This document shows, in pieces, positions 17,565 to 26,467 of a stretch of DNA of 26,467 nucleotides (position 1 is the stretch's first letter; each line of letters opens with the position of its first letter). The stretch is from Magnaporthiopsis rhizophila (lineage: Eukaryota > Ascomycota > Sordariomycetes > Magnaporthales > Magnaporthaceae), in the NCBI GenBank assembly GCA_003049465.1, contig PYSS01000229.1, positions 1-26,467 on the forward strand. The letters run 5' to 3'. Both the position numbers and the translations under genes were made by a program. The notes beneath the pieces were generated by a model that saw only the letters and a list, made by a program, of their open reading frames with translations, ran no database searches and was not told where the DNA came from.

Positions 17565-19112
17565 CTAGATAAGGTCGTGGTCACAATGCTTTCCATGAGT
17601 GGCGCTAAAGTCGATCTGCGCCCCGAGGCCGGCATCCCTCAACCTGCGAACACGCCCAATAGTCGCGTTGGCTGGGGTCTTGGGGATGAGCTTTGTACCA
17701 TCGACAGCCAGGACGGCCAAGGCGTGCGCAGCGGCGAGAGCGTTGGGATGGATGAGCTCCGGGCGGGCGTTTGTGATGTTATCGCATGCCTGGTGGTAGC
17801 ACGCGTCCTCATCGATGCCGGTACCCGTGAAGAGGCCGCCGACGGGCTTGTGGATGATGTCCTTAAAGGGCACGTAGTCGGTGCCACCTGTCAAGCCGGC
17901 CGGCTTGATCGTCTTGCCCTGAGCTGTTAGCGACTCGGCCAGCAGCTTCTCGATCTCGGCGGACCCAGGCGCGCCACCGGGCCCTGCGCGGTCACCAGTG
18001 CCATCGAACACGTAATGCACACCGCGCGAGACCATGTCAAAGTTAAGGTAGCACAGCAGGTTGTCGACCTCGGGCGAAGCCGCCAGCTTTTCGACGTAGT
18101 AGTTGGAGCCCCATAAACCGTTCTCCTCAGCCGCCCACCATGCAAACCTGACCTTGTTGGTGGTGGAGAAACGGGAGAGACCCTTGGCCAGCTCCAGAAT
18201 GAGCGAGGTACCGGAGCCATCGTCGTTGATGCCCGCTCCGGCCTGGACACTGTCGAGATGAGCCCCGAGCATGACGACGTTGGTCGGGTCCCCTTTCTTG
18301 GTCTCGGCAATAACGTTCTGAGTGATGCGCTCCTCGATGAGCTGCTGGATGTTGCTAAACGCCTCAATCTTCTCGCCGGCCTCGATGCGCGCCTTGATAG
18401 CCAGGGCGGGGCCCCGGTCAACGATGACACCAGGTACGTATTCGGGGTTTGGCCTCGAGAGCGAGCCTGCCGTGAGCTTGGCCTCATTGAGGTTGTAGAT
18501 GAGGACCGACGCGGCACCAGCCGCTGCTGCGGCCTTCAGTTTGCCGGCGAAGGTGGTCTGGTCCGGGCACAGGCCGCGCTCAACCAAGACGATCTTGCCG
18601 GCAGCGCCCCGTCCCTCGTAGTTGGCAGCGTCACAGCCCGCCGCACCCTCAGGGCCGAGCACGATCTCCCGAGTGATACCACCTTCCGGGGTGCTGGGCG
18701 TGTAGGTTAGGGCGACGGTGCGCCAGGACACGCCCTCGATCACCGTCTCAGCAGCCGTGGTCAGGGTGAACATGGCGGGGAGATCTTGCTTCCAGACATT
18801 GAAACTTTTGAGCTTGGAGATCTCGCCGAAAATGAAGTCGACCGAGGCGGCGTAGCCAGGGAGGCCAAACGCGCGGTTGCCACCGTTGGCGGAGGCGATG
18901 TCATGCAGCCTCTGGAGGTTTCCCATGAGCCTAGGATGTGGTCGCATCAGCACCTCGGACTCTCTTTGAGCCGATACGGACTTATCAAGAACTTACCCGT
19001 CCGCAGTGATGAGCTCCTGAAGCTTCGCGGACTTAACGGGCGGCCTGCAGTCCTTGCTGTGGGCCAATGCAGGCAGCACCGCCCACACCGCCGAAGCCTT
19101 GCTGATCTTCAT
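17565..19112 (-). CDS. Secreted M28 aminopeptidase (aminopeptidase Y-like) with PA domain
   Basis: Exons complement(18997-19112, 17565-18930) encode 493 aa. The 66-bp intron has GTAAGT..CTAG ends. An N-terminal signal peptide (about residues 1-19, MKISKASAVWAVLPALAHS) predicts secretion or vacuolar delivery. A protease-associated domain occupies about residues 115-235 (GKIVLVERGLCPDQTTFAGK). The M28 zinc-peptidase core follows, with the expected residues: H263 and D265 in GAHLDSV, bridging D275 in NDDGSG, catalytic E307 and ligand E308 in AAEENGLWGS, D337 in NFDMVSRG and H418 in CYHQACD. It closely resembles yeast vacuolar aminopeptidase Y (APE3) and secreted fungal leucine aminopeptidases, which remove N-terminal residues from peptides using two zinc ions. 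Length is typical, nothing is broken, and a TATA-like box lies about 130 bp upstream. Confidence 0.95.
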
Positions 19113-19239
19113 GATTGCGGCTAGGAGGGTGGACAGGGAGCTTCTCTAGATTGAGGGATTGACGACGGCAAACACCCAGCCAAACAGAACAGGAGTCGCG
19201 GGCGGGCGACAAAGTGGAAAGAAAAAATGTCCATCGCTA

Positions 19240-19247
19240 CTTTATAC
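19240..19247 (-). promoter_or_regulatory. TATA-like box of the M28 aminopeptidase gene
   Basis: The minus strand reads GTATAAAG, 128 nt before the start codon at 19112, a normal position for a fungal TATA element. Confidence 0.5.
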
Positions 19248-19976
19248 GCGTCATATCCCCGCGCGCCGCCCACGTCCCTCCTCCACCGCGCCGACTTGGC
19301 ATGCCCGGATCGTTGGTCAATTCGGGCATATGCCTCACCGACGGCGCGATTACGGTTACTCAAGGTTGAAAGGGTGGGGATAGAGGGCATCGGCGAGTCC
19401 AGGAGCTTCCCTTTGCAGCTCTGGCGGCGAGAAGCTGAGGAGGATTTCTGAGAGCAACTTGACCGCCCATGTCGAATCGGGAAGGTCGGACAGACAGAGT
19501 CTGGGCGCCGAGAAACGGCAGGTGCCGGCGGTTGAAACTGCACCTGCCCCATGGGTCAGTTTGGGGCTACCAAAGAAACGTGAACATCAATTGGTGTCTC
19601 CAAGGAGCTTTGCAGCTCAAATGGCCGCAGCTGCAGAAATCTGCGTCGCGTCAGCTGATACCAACCTCGCGCTTTCTTCCTTCGATACAACCCGCGCGAC
19701 GCTCTCCGCCGGGTTTCGTGCTCAATCACCCTCATACCGGCGATAAGCCGGGAATCCGGGGCTGACTACCTGCAGGCTTATGGTCCACACATCCCCACGG
19801 CCCGCCCCATGCCAACCAGCATGGGGGGCGGGGAAGAGTCACTCGGCCGGTCTGTGGCTAGGTACTTCCGAGTGGCTAGCCCGAGCCGGTGACAAATCTT
19901 CGGGACGGCAGCGGTGCGACGTGGAGCCCCAAGCAGTCCGAGAGAGATGGAGTGACACAACTTCGTCTCTCGCGGG

Positions 19977-19984
19977 TATATAAG
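19977..19984 (+). promoter_or_regulatory. TATA box of the tannase gene
   Basis: TATATAAG is about 100 bp upstream of the ATG at 20082. It limits the leader to a few dozen bases and supports that ATG as the start. An ATG at 19994 opens an 18-codon frame ending at 20050, but it is so close to the TATA box that it probably precedes the transcription start. Confidence 0.6.
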
Positions 19985-20081
19985 TCTTACGAGATGCCGC
20001 CGTCCACTGGAGATACATACGATATTCTGTGCAGAGCCATCAGGTCTTGACTCTCCCCCTCGACAAGCTAAGGGAAGCACA

Positions 20082-21894
20082 ATGTCGCTCTCTTCGATTT
20101 GCGTCCCTGAGACATTCGGCTCTCTCGACTTCTTTGGAACCTCAGTTCTGCGAGTCGAGGCCACTCTCGTCAACGACTTCAATGCGAGCATCCCGACCTA
20201 CCGGCTCGTCCCCGGTCAGCAGTTCCTAAACATAACGGGACTGGACTTCTGCAATGTCACCGTATCGTACACGCACCCGGGCCAGAACGACGAGATCCAC
20301 GTCGAGACATGGCTGCCAACGCCCGAAAAGTGGAACGGCCGCTTTAAGGGCAACGGCGGCGGCGGTTGGGTAGCCGGCCGGACCCTGGACCTCAACACCA
20401 TGTTCATGATGCCCGCCATCAACGAGGGGTTCGCGACTGCCGCTACCGATGCCGGCGTGCCTCCCAATGTGGCCGACTGGGTGCTTGTCAGCAAGGGCAA
20501 CGCCAACCAGGTAGCGCTGCACAATTTTGCTGGACGAAGCCTTGAGGAGCAGGTGAGATTTGGTGTCATGTCTGAGAGCCTCTCCCGAACACATGATTTA
20601 ACTCCGAAGCGAACAATATCCAGGCCCTTATCGGCAAAGCCGTGGTGAACCTTGCCTACAAGAAGGCGCCCGAGTACTCGTACTTTGAAGGCTGCTCCCA
20701 GGGTGGCCGGCAGGCCATGACGCTGGCAACGCGGTATCCGACATTGTACGATGGCATTGCAGCCAACGCGCCAGGACTGGAACTCAACAACATTTTGAAC
20801 GGCTGGCTGTGGCCGCAGCTTCTTATGAATCTGGCTGGCGAGAACGCTCCCCACGAGTGCGAAATGGACGCTATAACCGCGGCTGCAATTGCGGCCTGCG
20901 ACGAGCTCGACGGCGTTAAAGACGGCCACATCGATGCTGAGACTGAGGAGTGCCTCTCCCGCTTCGACCCTTTCTCCGTTGTCGGCCACACCATAAACTG
21001 CACCGCAAACCTGCATCCGGAGTCGGGAGATGTGGGCCAGACCCTCGTCGTCAGCCCCCTGGCAGCAAAGATCGTCAATGCCACCTGGGCTGGCGCGCTG
21101 GGGGCCGACTACAGCAGCACCTACGTGGGATCGGGAATAGGGACGGATCTGACGGGTAACCAGCCCAATTATGCTGACCGCACATCCTTCAGCATCCTTA
21201 ACACGGCATGCAAGAACGGGACCAACGGTGAAGTCTGCGTCGGCCGCCCGAACCCTCTGGGACTCTGGTGGTTCAAATACTTCACCAGCAGGGATGCGAG
21301 CCGCAACTTGACAGGCGTGACGCGAGAGGAGTTCAACGATCTTCTAAGGTTCGGAAGGCAGGAATATGTCGCCTTCATTCCGCAGCCCGACTTGACCGAG
21401 TTCCACAAGGCAGGCGGAAAGATGCTGACCTTCCACGGGAAGGTAAGTACCCCCTATCCCATCATCCACTGGCGCGCACTCCCAGAAACGTATCCGCGGT
21501 TTGGTTCGCCAATTTTAACTTGTGCGCGAATGCCCAGCTTGACCAACTGATCCCGGCTAGAGTAACCGAAGGCTTTTATAAGTCGGCCGCGTCTCGTCCA
21601 GGCAACATCCACGACTACTGGCGATACTTCCCCGTACAGGGCCTGCACCACTGCTTCTCGGGAACGGGCTCGACCCCTTACATGATGCTCAAGCAGCTGC
21701 AGGCGTGGGTCGAGAACGGGACCGCGCCGACTTCATCTCCATTCGATCTCCTGGACCCGGCCACCAGCGACGTCCACCAGCGTCTGGCCTGTGCGTTCCC
21801 GCAAAAGGCAGCGTTCAGCCGGGACTGCGGCGACCCGAAAAAGGAGAAGTGCTGGTCATGTGCGGGGGATCTCGGTGTGACCTCGAGGGGTTAA
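20082..21894 (+). CDS. Tannase / feruloyl esterase family protein
   Basis: Exons 20082-20552, 20624-21442 and 21538-21894 give 548 aa. Introns of 71 and 95 bp have GTGAGA..CAG and GTAAGT..CAG ends. The protein belongs to the tannase family (fungal tannases and type B feruloyl esterases), which hydrolyse gallate or hydroxycinnamate esters. The family CS-D-HC motif is complete: C181-S182 in GCSQGGR with nucleophile S182, D432 in the segment after the second intron (KLDQL), and H468-C469 in GLHHCFSG. C181 and C469 should form the disulfide joining the triad. Several NxT/S glycosylation sequons are present. The protein starts MSLSSICVPETFG, which matches the mature N-terminus of secreted homologues, so no signal peptide is visible. 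Specificity between tannins and feruloyl esters cannot be read from sequence. Confidence 0.93.
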
Positions 21895-22009
21895 CCCCAG
21901 GGGTTGTGGGCCGAACTGCCCTCAAAATAGAACAGCAGTGGTTGTATGAGCCTCGTTGTGGGACTTGCGGCGGCTCCGAGGTTTTGTGGCGAGCATCCTA
22001 GCAGATCGC

Positions 22010-22027
22010 AAGAAGAAGAAGAAGAAG
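22010..22027. repeat. (AAG)6 microsatellite
   Basis: Six tandem AAG units followed by CAG and an A8 run, in the 3' flank of the tannase gene. Confidence 0.85.
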
Positions 22028-22740
22028 CAGAAAAAAAAGGGGACGTTTATCACGCGGCACGGATACACAAGCCGCGGGGTCATTCCCAGCGAACTCGGCC
22101 AAGGTGCTGCGAACCTCTACGCGACGGCGGGGTTGGCTTCATGCGACCCCTGAATCTAAGTTGCCAAGGCCTCCATGCGAGGCGGGTGTGGCCCTGTCGA
22201 TCAATGAGTTCATGCCCCCCAGCCGCTGCGCCTCCCTTGCGTGATTGAATGGTCCTATCGCCAAGTTCCACCCTTGCAACTGTAATTGAGGTTATTGCCG
22301 GTTCGATCCGTTGCCCTGTTCCCGCCTGCTAAACGTCGGTAACCTCTTTCCCCACTCTGAACCACCTACCAGGCATCCCCTGTATCTTCGGCCCTCCCAT
22401 CTCCTTGTCCAAGCGGGGGTCGCCAAGGCAACATCGTCTCTATCTTCGGAATCACGGCCAGAGGGAGTTGTTCTTGCGCTGCGGGGCACATGCCGACTTT
22501 TTTTTTCCAGAAACCCAGAAGATGTAATTTCTTTCGTATACCATGGTTCTGTGGACCTCCAAGGGCATCGTCTCACAATGTTGCCCTGCTGAGGGGGCGA
22601 CGGCGGAGTAAGCGCTTCCACCGGCTCCATGTGATATGTCGTCGTCGTCATCGTCTTCGTGGAGCGGCGGACGAGGTCAAATAGCAGCGAGTCCGCTCCT
22701 GGGGGTGTCGTGGATGTATTTTTTTTTTTTTTATACCCAT

Positions 22741-22757
22741 CCACCTCTTTTAGGTGG
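22741..22757. repeat. Short inverted repeat in the mannanase promoter
   Basis: CCACCT and AGGTGG are separated by CTTTT, just after a T14 tract and 16 bp before the TATA-like box. It may be a binding site for a dimeric regulator. Chance is also plausible for 6-bp arms. Confidence 0.35.
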
Positions 22758-22772
22758 TGTGTAGTCATTCAT

Positions 22773-22780
22773 TTTATAAA
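22773..22780 (+). promoter_or_regulatory. TATA-like box of the mannanase gene
   Basis: TTTATAAA lies 50 bp before the ATG at 22831 and is followed by a pyrimidine-rich leader (TCTTTTATTTTTCTTTCTCG), giving a compact core promoter with a very short predicted 5' UTR. Confidence 0.55.
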
Positions 22781-22830
22781 CCGGCTGTCTGCCGTCGTCG
22801 CTCTTTTATTTTTCTTTCTCGCCGCCCAAC

Positions 22831-24403
22831 ATGACGAGACTATTCGAGCTCGGCACCGCCATCGTCGCGGCTGCATTTGCCGTCACGTCCGCGTCCGCAA
22901 CTGTCCTTGTGCCGCGGGCAGCAACCGTCTTCGAAGCCGAGGACGCGTCCCTTGTCGGCACCGCCGTGGCCAACGAGCTCAAGGGCTACTCGGGCAAGGG
23001 CTACGTCGGCGGCTTCGACGCCGACGGGGACAAAATCACGTTTACGGTGCCCAGCGACGAGGCCAGGCTGTACAACCTCAACATCCGTTATGCCGGCATC
23101 CACGGCGAGAAGCGCGCCACGCTGAGGTACAACGGCGGCTCCGACACGGAGATCCTGCTCAAGGCCACCACCACGTGGGAGACGGTGTCTGGGGGCCAGG
23201 TGCTGCTGAACAAGGGCGAGAACAAGATTGAGATCCTGAACAACTGGGGATGGTAAGAGCCCTGCTCACTCACTGCTGGCCACATATCCGAGCGTCTCAT
23301 TCTCTAACATGGAGGCCCAGGTACCTCATCGACTACATCAGCATCGAGGCCACCACGCCGCGGGGGCCGCACGACATCAACGCCAGCCTCAACAATCCCA
23401 AGGCCTCGACAGAAGCCAAGGCGCTGTACTCGTACCTCCGGTCCATCTACGGCAACAAGATCCTCTCGGGCCAGCAGGACCTCAAGTGGGCCGACTACGT
23501 GACGCAGCAGACGGGCAAGACGCCCGCGCTGCTGGCCGTCGACCTGATCGACTACACGCCTTCGCGCGTCGAGCACGGCACCAAGGGCGCATCTGTCGAG
23601 GACGCCATCGCTCACCACGCCAGGGGCGGCATCGTCTCGGTGCTGTGGCACTGGAACGCGCCCGCAGGGCTGTACGACACGACCGAGCAGCCGTGGTGGA
23701 GCGGCTTCTACACGCGCGCGACCGACTTTGACGTCTCGCGCGCCATGGCCGACACCACAAACGCAAACTACACGCTCCTCGTGCGCGACGTCGACGCCAT
23801 CGCGGCCCAGCTGAAGCGGCTCCGGGACGCGGGCGTGGCTGTGCTCTGGCGGCCGCTGCACGAGGCCGAGGGCGCGTGGTTCTGGTGGGGGGCCAAAGGG
23901 CCGGAGCCGTGCAAGAAGCTGTGGGCCATGGTGCACGACCGCCTTACCAACCACCACGGCCTCGACAACCTGATCTGGGTCTGGAACTCGGCCCGGCCCG
24001 AGTGGTACCCCGGCGACGAGACGGTGGACATTCTCAGTGCTGACGTCTATGCGAAAGGGAACGGGGTATGTTCTTGCCTTTGCCATCGATGATATTCCAA
24101 TACAAAACTGCAATGCTGACCTATTATCACCCACAATAGCCCATGTCTCTGCAGTACAACGAGCTCGTCACCCTCGGCAGGGACAAGAAGCTCATCGCCG
24201 CCGCCGAGGTCGGCTCGGTGCCCAAGCCGGAGCTGCTCAAGGCCTATCAGGCCCAGTGGCTCTGGTTCTGCGTCTGGGAGGACGGCTACATCAACAACAG
24301 GGACTACAACGACCCTGCCGTCCTCAAGGCCGTGTACAATGACGACTACGTCCTGACGCTGGACGAGATCCAGGGCTGGGCCAAGACCGGTGGCGGGAAA
24401 TAA
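22831..24403 (+). CDS. Secreted beta-mannanase, CBM35-GH26
   Basis: Exons 22831-23252, 23321-24065 and 24140-24403 give 476 aa. Introns of 68 and 74 bp have GTAAGA..CAG and GTATGT..TAG ends and CTAAC/CTGAC branch sites. A signal peptide (about 1-23) precedes a family 35 carbohydrate-binding module (about residues 29-153, from VFEAEDASLVG to WYLIDYISIEA). The glycoside hydrolase family 26 domain follows from about residue 165. The expected catalytic glutamates are E322 as acid/base (WRPLHEAEGAWFWWG) and E412 as nucleophile (AAAEVGSVP). The architecture is that of Podospora anserina Man26A, which cleaves internal beta-1,4 bonds of mannan and glucomannan. It should act outside the cell on hemicellulose, beside the neighbouring tannase-family esterase. 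No defects are seen. Confidence 0.96.
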
Positions 24404-24964
24404 GCCTAGGCCGCCTTGGCTTTGGGATTACTTTTATTTTTGTATATATTTAACTACCCATTTTGACATAAGCGTGATGTGCTTTTAGATGGTACATAAT
24501 TACCTTGTTTCATGATCCTGCCTCTTCTTGTCAGCTAGCTGACTCTGAACAAGATGCTAGACTTGCAATATCTTGTGACCGTGCTACTTTAATTATCCAA
24601 GTGTATTTCTTCAATTAACGTCCTGGCTCTTGGCGTAACAGAGTTCTCTCTGTGCTAACTATCATTAACGCTGTTTCCTACCTACAACAATGGTGAAACA
24701 AGCTCAGCTGTCTAGTCACATACCAAAACTATAAATACCACAGCCGTCGGAGGCAGTCCAAAAGCTCGTTTATTTTTATCTATTCCGGATTCTATGTGAT
24801 TTTCGCCCCCGCTGCGAGCGTCGTACCATATCAAGCACCTCCATATTTGGCCGTGAGATACCGCATCGACTTGATGGCACTAGTGGGGTTTGAGGTTGTT
24901 TTAGTCAGTTATTTTCTAATATGATCCAAACCATGGAGGGAAAAAAAAAAAAAAAAAAAAATTC
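24404..24964. other. Convergent 3' region between mannanase and ketosamine kinase genes
   Basis: AT-rich DNA with T/A-rich motifs after the mannanase stop that are suitable for polyadenylation (TTTTTGTATATATTTAAC), then a 21-nt A tract near the end of the kinase gene. No gene is seen in it. Confidence 0.5.
24941..24961. repeat. A21 homopolymer tract next to the kinase stop codon
   Basis: Twenty-one consecutive A on the plus strand. In the sense of the minus-strand kinase gene, T21 begins three nucleotides after the TGA stop (24967-24965), so it opens the 3' UTR. Confidence 0.9.
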
Positions 24965-26236
24965 TCACTCTCGCCTCATCTCCTTGTGATCCTTCCACAG
25001 CATCGAGACGACCAAAGACGACCTGACTGCGTAGAGAGTCCAGAGGTCATATCTCTCCTGGTCATCCTCCACCCGCAGACCGCGAGTCTGCCCGACCAGG
25101 TTGAGATATGCCTCATAGTGCTCCTTGCCTGTCAGATTCCTTGGGGTTTTGAACTGCGAGAAATCATCTGCGGCGAGGGGCGGAACTGTCGTTTAAGCAA
25201 ACATGTTCCAGATTGAGGAGTGATGTGATTGTAAATAGAGGAGAATGCAGCGTACAGTCACGGTGTCCGTAAAAGCAACACGGATCATAGAGCAAGACAT
25301 TGTCAGTCTCATTGTCAATGGCGAGATTGCCGTGCCACAGATCCCCGTGCAGCAGCACCGGCTCGATCCGGTTGCCGCCCGTCTCGAGCGGCCGGATGAG
25401 GCGGGGCACGACCCTGTCCAGCAGCAGCTCTGACAGGGCCTCGAGGTCGGCGTCGCGGCCCTGGGCGGCCAGCTCGGCGCCCATGACGGCGCGGAGGTTT
25501 CGGGAGAAGAACTCCTCCCACGTGTCGCACCAGGACGTGTCGATGGCCTGGGTGGCGGCAAAGGTCTTGACGTGGAAGCCGAACTTGCCCTGCGGGGAAC
25601 GGTGCTCGTGTAGCCGGGCCACGACCCTGGCCACCTCGGCGGGCGAAGGACGGTCGGGGCCCATGGGAGTCATGCCCCGGAACTCAGCCAGAAAAAAGGC
25701 CCAGCCGGGACGCGAGGCGCAGCGGCCCCAGGCGACGGGCTTGGTAGAGTTGTGCGGAAGGGCGCGGGACAGGGTCTTGGAGCCTTCGAACTCGGCCTGG
25801 GCGATCTCGTCCGCCCCTGGGGCTGTGTAGAACTGGTGTTTTTGGTTCAAGCTTGTCAAGACGTTGTCACACTTTAGAGCACCCGCTGTTGCTGTTCTTT
25901 TTGGTCCCCAACAAAAAAAGAAGTCGGAACGAAAAGACTCACCTTGAGGAACAGCTGCCTCTCGGAGCCGTCACGGAAGGCTACCGTGACCTTGCTGTTG
26001 ATGGCCCAGAAGCTGCAAATGGGATTTGTCTCGACCCATTTGACCACGGCGCCCTTGGGAAGTGCTGTGATGGACAAAAAGAAAGCCGGTTAGTTGATTT
26101 CTAGGGTTTGCTGAAGCAGGCGGCCAAAAAGGATGCACATGCCCTGCAGGACATTGGCATCAAGCTCGTGGCCTTTGTAGCGGTCGGTTTCCGGTACCGT
26201 TGGCACGTCAAAGCCGGGAGGCAGCCAGACGGACAT
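24965..26236 (-). CDS. Fructosamine / ketosamine-3-kinase
   Basis: Exons complement(26143-26236, 25943-26064, 25256-25832, 24965-25167) keep phase and give 331 aa. The family (fructosamine kinase) phosphorylates sugar adducts on protein lysines at O3, which then fall off, so it repairs glycated proteins in the cytosol. Visible marks are the N-terminal VLQALPKGAVVKW, the ATP-site segment VTVAFRDGSERQLFLK, FFLAEFRGM, the catalytic loop LLHGDLWHGNLAID (D226 in HGD) and the metal-binding YDPCCFYGHRDY (D245). The first intron (26065-26142) has a GC donor (GCATGT) with a perfect CTAAC branch site. The third donor (GTACGC) was chosen because it restores the HRDYDDFSQF alignment and the frame to a natural stop. 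A GTGACT donor six bases upstream (25262-25261) would give a similar protein. No signal peptide is seen, as expected. Confidence 0.9.
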
Positions 26237-26467
26237 GCTTTCAGACGGTGAACAGGCAGCACCGGGGAGCAAAAGCAAACTAGGGGGAAAAAGAAAAAAG
26301 CCATTGCTTCCAAAGATTCCATGACGCCTTCTTAACATCAAGGCCGCCCCAGCCGGCCCCCACCCCCCACGACATGGACGAGAATTGCGGCTGCAGGGCT
26401 TGGGGTGTGACAGCCAATACGGTCCCCTCACCAGTGTGGTCTCTCTGCCCGGGCGGCTGGGGATGCC
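26237..26467. other. Upstream region of the ketosamine kinase gene, cut by window edge
   Basis: GC-rich DNA with a C-rich stretch near 26357-26370 and, on the minus strand, CT/T-rich leader-like sequence (26279-26302) shortly before the kinase start. No further gene can be supported before the end of the window. Confidence 0.4.

Larger units (their letters stand above)
19113..20081. other. Bidirectional promoter region between aminopeptidase and tannase genes
   Basis: Just under 1 kb separates two divergent genes. TATA-like boxes close to each start are listed separately. Several GC-rich hexamers such as GCGGGG near 19824-19832 match the carbon-repressor CreA consensus SYGGRG, but this motif is too short to count as proof. 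No gene is supported inside. Confidence 0.5.
21895..22830. other. Intergenic region between tannase and mannanase genes
   Basis: It holds the tannase 3' UTR and the mannanase promoter. Visible elements are an (AAG)6 microsatellite at 22010-22027, a T14 tract at 22719-22732, a small inverted repeat and a TATA-like box just before the mannanase start. No gene is supported here. Confidence 0.5.

Noticed and set aside
20216..21016. 266-codon minus-strand open frame
   Set aside because: It is antisense to the tannase gene, which has a complete catalytic motif and correct introns.
22295..22315. GGTTCGATCC resembling a tRNA T-loop / Pol III B box
   Set aside because: There is no T-stem, anticodon arm or acceptor stem around it. 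It is only a local match.
22782..22794. CGG-N7-CCG as a zinc-cluster regulator site before the mannanase start
   Set aside because: The spacing does not match a motif I can name with confidence, and it lies at or after the likely transcription start. Too weak to annotate.
23304..24134. 276-codon minus-strand open frame
   Set aside because: It is the antisense shadow of the GH26 mannanase exon, with a low-complexity Arg/Val/Gly-rich translation.

Overview
The window looks like nuclear DNA from a filamentous ascomycete. Most likely it is a Sordariomycete, possibly Sordariales/Chaetomiaceae, but the species cannot be named from sequence alone. The reasons are short 66-126 bp introns with GT..CTAAC/CTGAC..AG signals, pyrimidine-rich leaders, high third-position GC in coding exons, an interstitial TTAGGG-type telomere repeat, and fungal families (Chs7, vacuolar-type MATE, X-intrinsic aquaporin, CBM35-GH26 mannanase, tannase). 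All gene models were spliced by hand and phase-checked.

Layout: (1) <1-1920 minus, 640-codon intron-free 5' part of an unrecognised coiled-coil and Pro/Ala/Met-rich protein. (2) 1921-5596, non-coding, rich in homopolymers. (3) 5597-6758 minus, chitin synthase export chaperone Chs7, 3 exons, 334 aa. (4) 6759-8948, divergent promoter region. (5) 8949-10292 plus, an aquaporin of the X-intrinsic (NPARC) type that appears to be decaying. (6) 10293-12561, non-coding. (7) 12562-15235 plus, MATE transporter, 5 exons, 778 aa. (8) 15236-17564, an odd island: a broken minus-strand C-terminal copy of a gene, a 45-nt T tract, a 32-bp duplication around an N (probable assembly scar), an unrecognised 311-aa gene of the same family (16176-17203), and an interstitial telomere repeat 53 bp past its stop. 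(9) 17565-19112 minus, secreted M28 aminopeptidase (aminopeptidase Y-like), 493 aa. (10) 20082-21894 plus, tannase/feruloyl esterase, 548 aa, with no visible signal peptide. (11) 22831-24403 plus, secreted CBM35-GH26 beta-mannanase, 476 aa. (12) 24965-26236 minus, fructosamine/ketosamine-3-kinase, 331 aa, with one probable GC-AG intron.

Functionally, most of the window is a collection of independently transcribed genes. The right half is enriched in extracellular hydrolysis (aminopeptidase, tannase-family esterase, mannanase), which fits a plant-biomass saprotroph. I see no biosynthetic gene cluster, CRISPR, tRNA or rRNA. The best candidates for something undescribed are the 311-aa orphan with its inverted broken paralogue and the telomere repeat, and the aquaporin with a changed first pore motif, an in-frame TGA and a probable frameshift.
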